Source: Roseivirga sp. BDSF3-8 (GTDB lineage: Bacteria > Bacteroidota > Bacteroidia > Cytophagales > Cyclobacteriaceae). Taken from it: a stretch of 64,000 nucleotides of DNA. The notes under the pieces are model-generated. The model was not told the DNA's origin. It saw only the letters and a program-made list of their open reading frames with translations, and did not search any database. Positions 41,415 through 50,753 of this stretch are shown here, in pieces. The stretch's first letter is position 1. Each line of letters begins with the position of its first letter. The position numbers and the translations under genes were made by a program. The stretch is taken from positions 3,799,001 to 3,863,000 of the forward strand of contig NZ_JBGNFV010000001.1 of the NCBI RefSeq assembly GCF_041449215.1. Reading direction: 5' to 3'.

Positions 41415-43289
41415 ATGAAACGTTTGTATTCCCTATTTCTAAGATGCGGCCTGTTAGCCCTTGCCGTTTTGATCTTACCCGCTGCGGGCAGCCTCGCGGT
41501 TGCCCAAGCTCCTGTCGACAACCCGGTAGCGGCACGCTACGACCTACAGGACCACTGGACTGATGAGATTTCCTGGCAGCAGGTGGTGGTGGCCAATGAA
41601 GTGGAAGGCCTGGTGGGCGAAGGTTCGGTAGTGGATTCTGCTATTATGAGACAGGCCATGCTTGATATCTCTGCCGATGGCGGGGGTGTTCTGTACTTTC
41701 CCGCAGGTACGTACCACTTTACTTCAGACCTGAGTATACCGACGGGTGTGGTACTCCGGGGCGAATCACCTGCCACGGAAACGGAGGCTAAAGGAGTGAT
41801 TTACATGCTCAACACTCTGTTTGATTTCCCTAAGTACAAGCCCACCATGTCCCGGCAGGAAATGGACACGGTGGTATTCGTGGATATACCGAACAGTACG
41901 GCGTTCAAGCTTATCACTGCAGATGAAGGAGCTGAGAAGATAGGGCTGGTAAACCTCGACATAAACCGTGGCATGATCGACTTTCATAACCGGGGTGTGA
42001 TGGCGGATACTTCGGCACAGGACTACCAGACAGGTACAACATCGCTGTATGATAAAGTGGTGATATATGGAAACAATCAAACGAATGTGGCTATGCCTGA
42101 CCCGCGCATTCCCAGTGTCAACATGAGACATATCGGTCAGCTATGGCAGAGATGGCCGCTGCATGAAGCGTCCAATATCAATATTATGGTAAAGAAGTAC
42201 GCCATTGTAGCCAATAACCGGCTCAATGATAAGGTAGAAGACACTTTCAGGCAGTTTGGCTACCTGGCTGATAACGGGATGAACTTTGACGGCGCCCGTG
42301 CCACTTTCGACTACGGCGACCACAACGGCATAACGGTGATCCAAAACCCTGATGCGGATGACAATGCAAGTGCTTCGGTGGAGAACACTGGCAGTGCACC
42401 GGCCGGGGAGGTGATGGTGAAGGATAACTATGTAAGGGTACTGAGCCAGAATGAGCCTATCGTGTACAAAGGTGACGTGGAGGTGGCGGATAACCGGACT
42501 ATGCTGTATGATAAGGAACACGAGAGCTACATAATGCGTGATGGTCGCTCTACGCTGTATAACGACTACCTGAGGCTCTTCCCTAATCCTGAGATAAGCA
42601 CCCCGCATGAGTTTTATACTGAAACAGATACGGTACGCTATCGCCTGATCAAGCCCCTGAACTACGATCCAGCTAAGGAATATCCGATGGTGGTCTACCT
42701 CCATGGCAGCGGTGAGAATGGCGATGATAATAAGCTTCAGCTCAGAAACTTTATATGGCAGTTTACTACCGATGAAGCCCGTGAGGAGTACCCCTGCTTC
42801 ATTTTTGTGCCTCAGTGCCCCTGGCATATGCAGACGTTCACTGAGTCGGTGGAAGAGGTGAGTTTTGATTACGTGGATGAGGTATTTATGGCCCTTGACG
42901 AGGTAAATACTACCTATAGCATTGATAAAAAAAGGCAATACCTGGTAGGCATATCCACCGGTGGCTGGTCTACCTGGGAGATCATTGCCAACTACCCGAA
43001 ACGTTTTGCTGCGGCTGTACCTATAGCTTCTTACAAGCGGTACAACGAATGGGATAAAAAGGAAAGAAAGAAGGAGCTTAGAAATGCCAGAAAAACAGCC
43101 GTATGGGCCTTTCATGGTGAAATAGATGAGTGGGTGCCTTCTGCCTTTGCCCGTCTGAGTATAGCCGAGCTAAGAGCCTCAGGAGGTAAGCCTAAATACA
43201 CCGAGTTCAAAGGAATAGGCCACCTCTGCTGGGATGAGCTGCAGCATATGGAGGAATTTATGCCCTGGCTATTTGCCCAGCGTAAGTAA
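41415..43289 (+). CDS. Secreted beta-helix (pectate-lyase-like) protein fused to a serine esterase/hydrolase
   Basis: The 624-residue protein starts with a signal peptide (hydrophobic core ~10-30, likely cut after AVA). Residues ~60-390 look like a right-handed beta-helix of the pectate-lyase superfamily (GGGVLYFPAGTYHFTSDLSIPTG is typical; shortened here to its hallmark FPAGTYHF). Residues ~395-624 are an alpha/beta hydrolase of the PHB-depolymerase/phospholipase-carboxylesterase type: oxyanion stretch HGSGENG (430-436), nucleophile Ser514 in GISTGG, Asp571 in HGEIDEW, His603 in GIGHL, a complete triad. It follows the last NRPS gene by 59 bp on the same strand, so it may be cotranscribed and act on the exported product or on a cell-surface or environmental polymer. 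The substrate is not predictable from sequence. Confidence 0.8.
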   Translation: MKRLYSLFLRCGLLALAVLILPAAGSLAVAQAPVDNPVAARYDLQDHWTDEISWQQVVVANEVEGLVGEGSVVDSAIMRQAMLDISADGGGVLYFPAGTYHFTSDLSIPTGVVLRGESPATETEAKGVIYMLNTLFDFPKYKPTMSRQEMDTVVFVDIPNSTAFKLITADEGAEKIGLVNLDINRGMIDFHNRGVMADTSAQDYQTGTTSLYDKVVIYGNNQTNVAMPDPRIPSVNMRHIGQLWQRWPLHEASNINIMVKKYAIVANNRLNDKVEDTFRQFGYLADNGMNFDGARATFDYGDHNGITVIQNPDADDNASASVENTGSAPAGEVMVKDNYVRVLSQNEPIVYKGDVEVADNRTMLYDKEHESYIMRDGRSTLYNDYLRLFPNPEISTPHEFYTETDTVRYRLIKPLNYDPAKEYPMVVYLHGSGENGDDNKLQLRNFIWQFTTDEAREEYPCFIFVPQCPWHMQTFTESVEEVSFDYVDEVFMALDEVNTTYSIDKKRQYLVGISTGGWSTWEIIANYPKRFAAAVPIASYKRYNEWDKKERKKELRNARKTAVWAFHGEIDEWVPSAFARLSIAELRASGGKPKYTEFKGIGHLCWDELQHMEEFMPWLFAQRK

Positions 43290-43357
43290 TTTACTCCATG
43301 GCACGCCCTTCTTCCTGAAGGGTCCTATTGTCAAGTATTCAACTAACCATTTCTTAA

Positions 43358-44314
43358 ATGATACCCCATCTCAGAATCACGATGCTGCTGGCATCAGGCG
43401 CATTCTTCTTATGCAGCCTGACTCTCTCCGGCGATGGGAGCACCGATCGCCCCATGCCTGCGAACCCAATTGAACTGGGCGAAGCCCTGTTTCATGATGT
43501 TATACTATCGGGTGACAGGACGGTAAGCTGTGCTTCCTGTCACAAGCCTGAGTTTGCTTTTGCTGACAATGCCTCCCTTAGCGAAGGGGTAGGAGGGCAG
43601 CTTACCAAGCGTAACACGCCTACCGCCATGTATCTCAACTACCGGAAGTTTTTCTTCTGGGACGGGCGTGCGGGTTCGCTGGAAGAGCAGGCGCTTATAC
43701 CCATTGCCAGCCCTGAGGAAATGGACCTTGCCATACCTGAGGCAGTCAGCCGCCTGAAGGAAAATCCGTTTTTTGCCCGGGCCTTCGAGCATGTGTATCA
43801 AACGGAACCTTCCTCTACCACCTTAGCGCATGCGCTGGCCTCATTCCAGAAGAATCTGACCACTTATACTGCTCCCTATGACCGGTATATGGAAGGGGAC
43901 TACAAAGCCATGAGCAAGTCTGCCCTGCGGGGGATGGAACTGTTCCTATACGATGCAGGGTGCGTATTCTGTCACAAAGAGCCGCACTTTGGTAATAATG
44001 ACTTCTTCAATATCGGATTGTATAACGGGGCCGATAAGACCGACGTGGGCCGCTTTAAAGTGACGGGCGACAGCCTGGACCTGGGTAGTTTTGAGACCCC
44101 GACACTACGTAATATTGCGGTGACAGCCCCCTACATGCATGATGGCTCTATGGCTACACTTATGGAAGTGCTGGAGTACTATAACGATCCCGATGCCATG
44201 GTAAGCAACAGCCTGAACCGGCACGAGAATATGATCAAGCTTAATCTTGATAAGAAGCAACTGAAGGACCTTGAAGCCTTTCTGCTTACTCTGACCGATG
44301 AGCGCTATGAATAA
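43358..44314 (+). CDS. Di-haem cytochrome c peroxidase family protein (CcpA/MauG-like)
   Basis: The 318-residue protein has an N-terminal hydrophobic export signal (start at 43358; a Met eight codons on is an alternative). Two haem c attachment motifs, CASCH and CVFCH, are present, together with the family hallmarks [24 protein letters not shown] and [19 protein letters not shown]. Family members either reduce hydrogen peroxide in the periplasm or, in the MauG branch, oxidatively modify a protein or peptide. It sits 68 bp after the esterase gene in the operon, which raises the possibility of oxidative tailoring or of protection during export. Sequence alone does not separate the two roles. 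Confidence 0.9.
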   Translation: MIPHLRITMLLASGAFFLCSLTLSGDGSTDRPMPANPIELGEALFHDVILSGDRTVSCASCHKPEFAFADNASLSEGVGGQLTKRNTPTAMYLNYRKFFFWDGRAGSLEEQALIPIASPEEMDLAIPEAVSRLKENPFFARAFEHVYQTEPSSTTLAHALASFQKNLTTYTAPYDRYMEGDYKAMSKSALRGMELFLYDAGCVFCHKEPHFGNNDFFNIGLYNGADKTDVGRFKVTGDSLDLGSFETPTLRNIAVTAPYMHDGSMATLMEVLEYYNDPDAMVSNSLNRHENMIKLNLDKKQLKDLEAFLLTLTDERYE

Positions 44315-44349
44315 TAAAGGTCTTTCACATAACACTACTACTGAAGCTT

Positions 44350-45540
44350 ATGGCTACTATTGCTTTTCTATTTGATCATTTTCCGGGGCACATCATTCCA
44401 TCATTCACACTGGCCAATGATCTTATCAGGCAGGGGCATAAGGTCTGCTACCTGGCCATACCCGACATGGTACCTCTTATCACCAGGCAGGGCTTTGACT
44501 GTCAGGTGGTCATGCAGGAGTACTTCCCGGAGGGGTTTGTCCACGATGCCGAAGCAGCAAATGGATATCACTACGCAGGCATTATAGAGGGCTGCCTGGA
44601 TAGTGTTATGGACGAGCTGGCACCGGACCTTATGGTGTGTACCTACTTTGTCTCTCTCGATTCTTTGCTTATTAATCAGAAATATGGTATCCCTCAGGTG
44701 CTGTTCACTACGCATATCAGGGATGTGGCACTGGACCCGGCCTATTTTGCCCAGAGCATCGTGATGAAGCTCCATGCGGGTATGGCAGCGCGTGTCCTCA
44801 GCTTTCTACAGCAAGGTAACCCCTCGGCGGAGAGCACCTCGGCGCTGCTGGAGCCGCTTAAGGGCTTCCGGGAGCTGATAGCCGCTCCCCGTGACCTGCT
44901 CTTGCCGGATGAGGTGTTTCCCGATAATGTGAAGTTTATCACTACCGGCTTCAACCAGCGGGTTCAGGGAGAGGTACCAGAGCTGGCCCGGTTAAAGGAG
45001 GAGGGGAAGGTGATCATTTTTGCTTCTATGGGGTCACAGTCAGCGATGCACCAGGATAAGACCCGCTACTTTTTTCACCGTATGCTGCAGATGATGCGGC
45101 ATGAAGCCCCGTCTCACTGGCATATGGTCCTTGCGCACTCTAACATGGACATAGCCCCGCTGGGAAAACTCCCGGACAATGTGACTGCCACTCCGTGGAT
45201 AGACCAGGTGCAGGTGCTAAGCTACTCTTCTCTGGCTGTTTTCCATGGAGGCATAGGTACGATCAAAGAGTGCCTGGCAGCGGAGGTACCCATGGTTATC
45301 TGTCCTCGGAGCATAGAAACTTCCATTAATGTGCAACGCGTGGAAAGCTGTGAGATAGGCCGGGGGGCAGATTTGCTCAGGCTTACTTCGGCTGAGCTGG
45401 TTAGCCTCTGTAATGAGGTGATGCAGGACAAAACCCTTCAGCAATCAATTGCTGTGCTTAGCGACCGGTATGTGAAAGAGGAAGACGAAATGAAGGGGGC
45501 TTCCCTTGTTTTGCCCATGCTCGAAACCATGTCCATTTAA
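44350..45540 (+). CDS. UGT/MGT-type glycosyltransferase (GT1 family)
   Basis: The 396-residue protein has the GT-B layout of macrolide and UDP-sugar glycosyltransferases. The N-terminus (FLFDHFPGHIIPSFTLAN) is the acceptor side and starts with the usual His-containing loop. The C-terminal sugar-nucleotide side has ASMGSQSAM, the signature FHGGIGTIKECLAAEVPMV, and an Asn-Val-x-Arg-Val-Glu helix as in MGT enzymes. No signal peptide or membrane segment is seen, so it acts in the cytoplasm. Its place in the biosynthetic operon, 35 bp after the peroxidase, suggests it glycosylates the peptide-polyketide before export; the sugar could carry the carbamoyl group added by the enzyme at 5399. Confidence 0.9.
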   Translation: MATIAFLFDHFPGHIIPSFTLANDLIRQGHKVCYLAIPDMVPLITRQGFDCQVVMQEYFPEGFVHDAEAANGYHYAGIIEGCLDSVMDELAPDLMVCTYFVSLDSLLINQKYGIPQVLFTTHIRDVALDPAYFAQSIVMKLHAGMAARVLSFLQQGNPSAESTSALLEPLKGFRELIAAPRDLLLPDEVFPDNVKFITTGFNQRVQGEVPELARLKEEGKVIIFASMGSQSAMHQDKTRYFFHRMLQMMRHEAPSHWHMVLAHSNMDIAPLGKLPDNVTATPWIDQVQVLSYSSLAVFHGGIGTIKECLAAEVPMVICPRSIETSINVQRVESCEIGRGADLLRLTSAELVSLCNEVMQDKTLQQSIAVLSDRYVKEEDEMKGASLVLPMLETMSI

Positions 45541-45580
45541 TATTCATCAGACCAACCTTATTTTTTTAAACAGACCTGAA

Positions 45581-46483
45581 ATGAAATTTTTAAGCGTACT
45601 CATCCTTTTTACCTGCTTTTCCTGCACCCTGTTGTATGCCTCTGGTGGTGACGGCAAACTTCAGGACACGAAAACCTTCGATCAGGCAGCAATAGCCGGT
45701 ATCACTAAGTTGCAGGTAGATATTAAAGGGACTAATGGCGGTATCCTGATCGAACAGCACGATGAACCAGGAATCCGCGCGGAAGTGTACGGCTCATCCA
45801 TTTACTGGAACAAGGAGTTAAGCGCAGGAGAGGTATCTGACCGCATAAAGCAGTATGACATACAAATGGAGGCCCGTAAAGACCGGGGTGACTTCCTTAT
45901 CACTGTAAACCAGGTAAGCGGAGGGTACCAGGACGGCCTGAAGGTTTCTATAAAGCTTTATGTGCCTGAGGCTTACAATACGGACATCAATACCTCCGGC
46001 GGAGATGTGCAATTCAGGAACTACACCGGTGGAGAGCATACGGTCAAAAGTAGCGGTGGTGAGATAGCTCTCAACGGATTTAAAGGCACTATGGACGGCG
46101 ACACCAATGGAGGAGAGACTAATGTATTGATGGCAGAAGGGGATATTACACTCCGAACCTCGGGGGGTAATGCCTGGTTGGCCGGACTGGATGCTACTCT
46201 GGACCTCGATACGGATGGCGGAAACATCAATGCCGATATGAGTGCTCTGCGCGACTTTGTCCGGATAAATACGGGAGGGGGTAGCATACAGATAGCGTTT
46301 CCGGAAGAAGCGAGTATGGCGCTTGATGTAATGGCCTCAACGGTGTATGTGACCGGTAATACAGGCAGTTCTTACCCTTCAAAGGGCAACTTTAAGAAGA
46401 AGTACGGGGCAGGCAATACGCCTGTTACGATTAATGCCGGTCCTAAAGGAATTGTGAGACTCCTGACTACTTCTGCTGAATAA
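45581..46483 (+). CDS. Secreted DUF4097-like beta-strand repeat protein
   Basis: I chose the ATG at 45581 (300 residues) because it begins a clean signal peptide (MKFLSVLILFTCFSCTLLYA) and lies 40 bp after the glycosyltransferase; the same frame is open further upstream inside that gene. The mature part is made of repeated short beta strands with GG turns (NTSGGDVQFRNYTGG, KSSGGEIALNGFKG, RTSGGNAWLAG, NTGGGSIQIAF), as in DUF4097/adhesin-like beta-helix proteins found often in Bacteroidota. Function is unknown. It lies between the glycosyltransferase and the exporter, but it may simply be a passenger of the transcript. Confidence 0.8.
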   Translation: MKFLSVLILFTCFSCTLLYASGGDGKLQDTKTFDQAAIAGITKLQVDIKGTNGGILIEQHDEPGIRAEVYGSSIYWNKELSAGEVSDRIKQYDIQMEARKDRGDFLITVNQVSGGYQDGLKVSIKLYVPEAYNTDINTSGGDVQFRNYTGGEHTVKSSGGEIALNGFKGTMDGDTNGGETNVLMAEGDITLRTSGGNAWLAGLDATLDLDTDGGNINADMSALRDFVRINTGGGSIQIAFPEEASMALDVMASTVYVTGNTGSSYPSKGNFKKKYGAGNTPVTINAGPKGIVRLLTTSAE

Positions 46484-46537
46484 GAACGGTATTACTGCCT
46501 TCTTACCCGTACTATTTCCTACCATTTTCCCCCACCT

Positions 46538-47896
46538 ATGAAAAAGAACGCTGCCCCTCACCAGGCAGACGGACAGAATAACGTACTCAAGAACCGGAAT
46601 TTCATGATTTTCCTTGCGGGGCAGGGAATCAGCAATTTTGGAGACAGGCTGTCCGAAGCCGCTCTCGCCGTCCTGTTAGTCAAGCTTGTTGGCGAGCAGG
46701 GTTTATATAAGTTTCAGACTATCCCCTGGCTCATTACCCTACTCAGTGGCCTGCCGCTGTTAATAGGGGCTGTGGTGGAGCGTAAGCCCAGCCGCAAGGT
46801 CATGATCAGAACCAACTGGGGGCTTTTTGCCATCACCCTGCTCTTTTTACTTAGCTCTAACCTGTACTGGTTCATTGCTTTGCAGATTGCCCGCCAGTTT
46901 CTGGATAATGCATTCGGGGCAGCCTACGGCAGGTATTTCCCCGGGCTGGTACCGCCTCAGCAGCTTTCCAGGGCCCAGGGTTTGCAGAGTATCGTCGGCC
47001 GCTTTAGTACCATAGGTGGGCAACTGGCCGGGGTGGCCGGTGCTCTTGCCCTGGGGTATAATGTTCTGTGGCTGGACGCCATTACCTTTCTTCTCGCCAT
47101 TGCTGCCTTTCGCATGATCCCCTTTGAGGTACAGGGAGAGAAAGCTGAGGGGGACGAAGCCGAAATTAAAGGGCAGGAGGATGAAGAAAGCTACCTGAAG
47201 AAAGCAGGTGAGGCATTTAAGACCCGCATGAAACAAATAGGAAATGACGTGGGAGCCGGCCTGCGCTTTGCCCTTAAGAACCGTACGTTTGTCTCTATTA
47301 TCCTGGTCTATGCAGCGGCTCACCTGTGCTGGGGAGCAGGCAGCATTGCTATGTACAAACTGGTGATAAGCTGGGGCGGTGAGCTTGGTGATATAGGCAA
47401 ATACCAGGCTGTGCAGACGGTGGCCGAGCTGGTGGCAGGCTTTTTTATCTTCAGCGGACGAATTACCGAACGTGCCCTGCCCTTCAGCCTTATGCTGCTT
47501 TCGCTCTCCTTCATAGGAGCCGGAGCAGCCTCTTATCTGCCGGTAAGTAGTCAGTTGAAGACATTTCTGGGGGGGCGCCTGTTTAAAGGCACCGAGGGCA
47601 TAGGGTCTAATTTTGTGGGTAATCTGTCAGAGGTGCGCCTGATCCAGATTAGTCCTAAGCACATGCTTGCGCGCCTTCGCGGATTTATAGGGCTTTCCAC
47701 CCTGTTATTTAACCTGATAGGCAAGACGGCGGCTCTGCAAATGCTTCAAAACAGCTATGGAGCGTACGATGTGTATATATCTGTCGGCTGCGTATCGCTG
47801 GTATTACTGGTGGTGGCAGTGGCCCTGGATCGCAAAGGAAAAAGCTCACAATCTCAGGCAGTGGAAGAGGTCATATACCCGGCCAAAGCAGCCTAA
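46538..47896 (+). CDS. MFS transporter (MFS_3 / enterobactin-exporter-like)
   Basis: The 452-residue integral membrane protein opens with NFMIFLAGQGISNFGDRLSE, typical of MFS_3 exporters, and shows about 10-12 hydrophobic segments with a basic cytoplasmic loop after the second (ERKPSRKVM) and a charged mid-protein linker (~205-235, rich in Glu and Lys). As the last gene of the plus-strand operon it is the best candidate exporter or self-resistance pump for the product. Its stop codon overlaps the stop of the convergent TetR gene by a few bases. Confidence 0.88.
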   Translation: MKKNAAPHQADGQNNVLKNRNFMIFLAGQGISNFGDRLSEAALAVLLVKLVGEQGLYKFQTIPWLITLLSGLPLLIGAVVERKPSRKVMIRTNWGLFAITLLFLLSSNLYWFIALQIARQFLDNAFGAAYGRYFPGLVPPQQLSRAQGLQSIVGRFSTIGGQLAGVAGALALGYNVLWLDAITFLLAIAAFRMIPFEVQGEKAEGDEAEIKGQEDEESYLKKAGEAFKTRMKQIGNDVGAGLRFALKNRTFVSIILVYAAAHLCWGAGSIAMYKLVISWGGELGDIGKYQAVQTVAELVAGFFIFSGRITERALPFSLMLLSLSFIGAGAASYLPVSSQLKTFLGGRLFKGTEGIGSNFVGNLSEVRLIQISPKHMLARLRGFIGLSTLLFNLIGKTAALQMLQNSYGAYDVYISVGCVSLVLLVVAVALDRKGKSSQSQAVEEVIYPAKAA

Positions 47897-48486
47897 TTAC
47901 CTCCCTTAAGAATGGTTTGGAGCGTCACTTCCCGAATGTTTTCCAGCACGTGGCGCGGCGGATTGGTGCGGCCCAGTACCCGCATGCCTGATATGGTGTT
48001 ATAAAGAAACTGCGCCATCTTTTCCGTATCTGTATGTGGGGCTATTTCCTTATCTTCCTTTGCCACATTCATCAGGTGGCTGAAGGTGTCTGTGAATTCA
48101 CGCAGGTTATGCTGCAGTTCTGAGCAGGCCTGAGGGTCTTCTGCCGCCCTGTCTACCGAAGCATTTACGATAAAACAGCCCTTGCGGTCAGGATCGGTCA
48201 GTATTTCTTCTATGGTGTCTTTCAAAAAACTGTCGAGAAAGCTTCTGAAAGAGGCCTTTTTCCCGATGGTTTCCTTCATCACTTCCTTTTGCCGGCTGCG
48301 GTAGTACTTCAGAGAGTCCAGGAACAGCTGGTTTTTGTCTCCGAAACTGGCATACATGGTAGACCGGTTAATGCCCAGATGGTCCACCAGGTCCTGTACA
48401 GAAGTGCCATGAAACCCCTTTTGCCAAAAGAGCCTCATGGCTTTTTCCAGAATATCCTCTCTATCGAATGCTTTAGGTCTGGGCAT
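47893..48486 (-). CDS. TetR/AcrR family transcriptional regulator
   Basis: The 197-residue protein has the N-terminal TetR helix-turn-helix (DILEKAMRLFWQKGFHGTSVQDLVDHLGINRSTMYASFGDK) with the usual GFHGTSV and STMYASFGDK hallmarks; only these are quoted as evidence. The C-terminal ligand domain resembles the AcrR/NemR type. It lies 27 bp downstream of the SDR gene on the same strand and converges on the MFS gene. Pairs of TetR regulator and reductase are usually autoregulated; a palindrome at 49293-49302, just upstream of the SDR gene, is a possible operator. Whether it also controls the biosynthetic operon cannot be told. Confidence 0.92.
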   Translation of the reverse strand: MPRPKAFDREDILEKAMRLFWQKGFHGTSVQDLVDHLGINRSTMYASFGDKNQLFLDSLKYYRSRQKEVMKETIGKKASFRSFLDSFLKDTIEEILTDPDRKGCFIVNASVDRAAEDPQACSELQHNLREFTDTFSHLMNVAKEDKEIAPHTDTEKMAQFLYNTISGMRVLGRTNPPRHVLENIREVTLQTILKGGN

Positions 48487-48513
48487 AGGCCCAAATGTAC
48501 AGAGATTTTCCCA

Positions 48514-49260
48514 TTAAAGGGCCGACATGCCTCCGTCTACGACAAATTCCTGTCCTGTTATGTAGTCATTTGTTGAAAGTTCCAATGCCAGTGAGGCTAC
48601 CTCATGAGGCTTGCCAAACCGGCCTACCGGTACCCGTGCCTGTATGGAAGCGGCGGTTTCCTTGAGTGTCTCTTCAGGCATACCCATCTTGCTGAATATG
48701 GGCGTTTCTATAGGTCCCGGTGCAATGGCGTTAACCCGAATCCCTCTATCTACAAGTTCTCCCGCCAGTACCAGAGAGATTGACCGCGCAGCTGCCTTTG
48801 TGGCTGCATAGATGGTGCTGCCAGGCATGGCTATGCGGCCGTTTATAGAGGTGTTTATGAGAATGGACGAGCCCTTAGTCAGATAGGGGAGTGCAGCCTT
48901 TACGGAAAATAAGAGGCTCTTCACATTCAGGTTAAACTGAGCATCATATAGCTCATCGGTGATCTGGTCTATGGGGGCAAGGTAGGCTACACCTGCATTA
49001 AGAAACAGCGTATCGATACGGCCATATGCTTTGCCTACCTCATCAAAGAACTTTGATGTTTCCTCTGTTTTAGTGAGGTCTGCTACCAGTACCTTGTCAA
49101 ATATTTCCCCATACTCAGCTTCGGTTTCCTTGAGCCTTTGGGCGTTTCTGGCGTTAGTAATCACCCTGGCCCCTTTTTTCCGGAATACCCTGGCGGTCTC
49201 AAGCCCTATGCCACTATTGCCACCGGTGATTACGACTACCTTGTTTTCTAAATTTATCAT
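48514..49260 (-). CDS. SDR family NAD(P)-dependent oxidoreductase
   Basis: The 248-residue classical short-chain dehydrogenase has the cofactor motif TGGNSGIG, the NAG motif (LFLNAGV), the catalytic Ser in NTSINGR, YAATK as the Tyr-x3-Lys pair, and NAIAPGPIETP and FVVDGGMSAL at the end. It is the first gene of a two-gene minus-strand operon with the TetR regulator. Its substrate is unknown; a general reductase induced by an electrophile or drug is the commonest role in this arrangement. Confidence 0.92.
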   Translation of the reverse strand: MINLENKVVVITGGNSGIGLETARVFRKKGARVITNARNAQRLKETEAEYGEIFDKVLVADLTKTEETSKFFDEVGKAYGRIDTLFLNAGVAYLAPIDQITDELYDAQFNLNVKSLLFSVKAALPYLTKGSSILINTSINGRIAMPGSTIYAATKAAARSISLVLAGELVDRGIRVNAIAPGPIETPIFSKMGMPEETLKETAASIQARVPVGRFGKPHEVASLALELSTNDYITGQEFVVDGGMSAL

Positions 49261-49292
49261 AATGAATTAATGAATGGTTTTGAGTAATGAAA

Positions 49293-49302
49293 CGAACGTT
49301 CC
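49293..49302. promoter_or_regulatory. Palindrome, candidate TetR operator
   Basis: The sequence CGAACGTTCC contains the perfect 8-bp palindrome GAACGTTC about 35 bp upstream of the SDR start codon. A second GGAAC lies about 35 bp away. TetR repressors bind short palindromes in this position, but nothing else supports the call. Confidence 0.3.
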
Positions 49303-49611
49303 ATAATCAGGTTGCTTGTTTTGGAACAATTATTTCAAAATAAACCTGAGTAATGCGTTAGTTTATTTTAGGTAAACCTGTTGGAGGTGGTTAGATGAAG
49401 TTTCAATGTGAGAATTTAGCCTTGGGTTATGTAAATAATTAAACATCAGGAGCTTGTTAAACAGCTGATTTTGGCAGACTTGGTCTATTCAAATTAGTCT
49501 TTTAGGGTGGATAGGGGGTGTGACGACAGGGCTGAAGAGATTGGAAATCAAGACTTTGTTAAGGAAATATTACTATGCCTTAACATTAGGTGTTTCAACG
49601 TATAAAATACC

Positions 49612-49619
49612 TAGTTTTG
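49612..49619 (+). promoter_or_regulatory. Bacteroidota-type -7 element for the nuclease gene
   Basis: TAGTTTTG matches the Bacteroidota -7 consensus TAnnTTTG exactly and lies 53 bp upstream of the nuclease ATG. No good TTTG -33 box is visible at the usual spacing, so the promoter call is tentative. Confidence 0.4.
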
Positions 49620-49671
49620 GTACGTATTCATTTTAAAATCGACCAAAAATTATTTCTAATTCTATCTATCA

Positions 49672-50634
49672 ATGAAAAAGAGCTACCTGCTATGTCTGCT
49701 GGCCACTGTATTCCTGGCCGTTTCCTGTTCGCGTGAGGAGATCCGCCCGGGTACTGATACTGAGTCTGCCAACGAAATTCCTTTCCATGACCGCTACACA
49801 CCTGAAGAGGAGGCTTTTCTTGGCGAAGACCCCAGCTTCAAATATGAGGGCATGCAAAACATGGCGACTGTCTACAAAGACAATAACCTGGCTATGGGTA
49901 ACCCAAGCGGCGCCAGTAGCAATTCCTACTACCATTGGAACTATCGTGTTACGAAGCCTGAGTATACCATGTCTTACCACCGTGACCGGGGCACGCCGAA
50001 CTGGGTAAGCTGGCACCTGAACAAGGCCTGGCTCGGAAGCGCCTCACGCTCCAGCGGCTTTTACCAGGACTATGCCCTGCCTTCGGGCTGGTACCGTGTG
50101 AGCAGTGGTGATTATACGAACTCGGGCTTCGACCGGGGTCATAACTGCCCGTCTGCTGACCGTACCTTGAGTTCGTCAGAAAACCAGTCTACCTTTTACA
50201 TGACCAATGTTATTCCCCAGTCTCCTGATGTGAATCAGCGTGCATGGGCCTCCCTGGAAAACTACTGCCGTGACCTCGTGCGCTATCAGAACAAGGAGCT
50301 GTATGTGATAATGGGAAGCTACGGTACGGGTGGTTCCGGCCGTAATGGCTATAAAAGCAAAATTGCGAACAATAAGGTGACTGTACCTAACCGGGTATGG
50401 AAGGTGATACTGGTATTGCCGGAAGGCTCCAGTGATCTGTCCCGTGTGACCACTTCTACTCGGGTGATTGCGGTGGACATGCCTAACAGCATGAATGTAA
50501 GCACCAACTGGGCGAGTTACCGTACTACGGTTGACTACATTGAGCAGGTAAGGGGCTATAATCTCTTCTCTCAACTACCCTCTTACGTCCAGTCGGCTAT
50601 AGAGAGCAAGGTGGATAACGGACCTACTTCCTAA
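49672..50634 (+). CDS. Secreted DNA/RNA non-specific endonuclease lipoprotein (NucA family)
   Basis: The 320-residue protein begins with a lipoprotein signal (lipobox LAVSC, Cys19), so it should be anchored to a membrane or the cell surface. The nuclease domain (~75-305) has the active-site motif DRGH (Asp154-His157) with the downstream Asn-rich helix (FYMTNVIPQSPDVNQRAWASLE; the Asn in NQRAW is the metal ligand). NucA-type enzymes cut DNA and RNA with a beta-beta-alpha metal fold and serve in nutrient scavenging or defence. The gene is monocistronic, with its own promoter candidate and terminator. Confidence 0.93.
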   Translation: MKKSYLLCLLATVFLAVSCSREEIRPGTDTESANEIPFHDRYTPEEEAFLGEDPSFKYEGMQNMATVYKDNNLAMGNPSGASSNSYYHWNYRVTKPEYTMSYHRDRGTPNWVSWHLNKAWLGSASRSSGFYQDYALPSGWYRVSSGDYTNSGFDRGHNCPSADRTLSSSENQSTFYMTNVIPQSPDVNQRAWASLENYCRDLVRYQNKELYVIMGSYGTGGSGRNGYKSKIANNKVTVPNRVWKVILVLPEGSSDLSRVTTSTRVIAVDMPNSMNVSTNWASYRTTVDYIEQVRGYNLFSQLPSYVQSAIESKVDNGPTS

Positions 50635-50658
50635 ATTTATCTTTGGTTAAAAAAATAG

Positions 50659-50690
50659 CCCGGCCTGATTATCAGGCCGGGTTTTTTTGT
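50659..50690 (+). terminator. Rho-independent terminator of the nuclease gene
   Basis: A perfect 11-bp stem (CCCGGCCTGAT / ATCAGGCCGGG) is followed by a run of seven T, 25 bp after the nuclease stop codon. Confidence 0.92.
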
Positions 50691-50753
50691 TTTTCGAGGG
50701 GGGAGTAAAGCCTGGAATTATCATCTTTTTAAAAAAATTTACCCCCTCACGTA

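Larger units (their letters stand above)
49261..49671. other. Divergent intergenic region between SDR-TetR operon and nuclease
   Basis: This 411-bp A/T-rich stretch separates two divergent starts and must hold promoters for both. It contains a GAACGTTC palindrome close to the SDR start and a TAnnTTTG-type -7 element close to the nuclease start, both listed separately. I see no coding sequence or repeat in the rest. Confidence 0.6.

Noticed and set aside
42141-43115. Long minus-strand frame (324 aa) opposite the beta-helix/esterase gene
   Set aside because: It is antisense to a well-supported gene and has no recognisable domain.
45506-45580. Upstream start of the DUF4097-like gene inside the glycosyltransferase
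   Set aside because: The ATG at 45581 begins a proper signal peptide and avoids the overlap.
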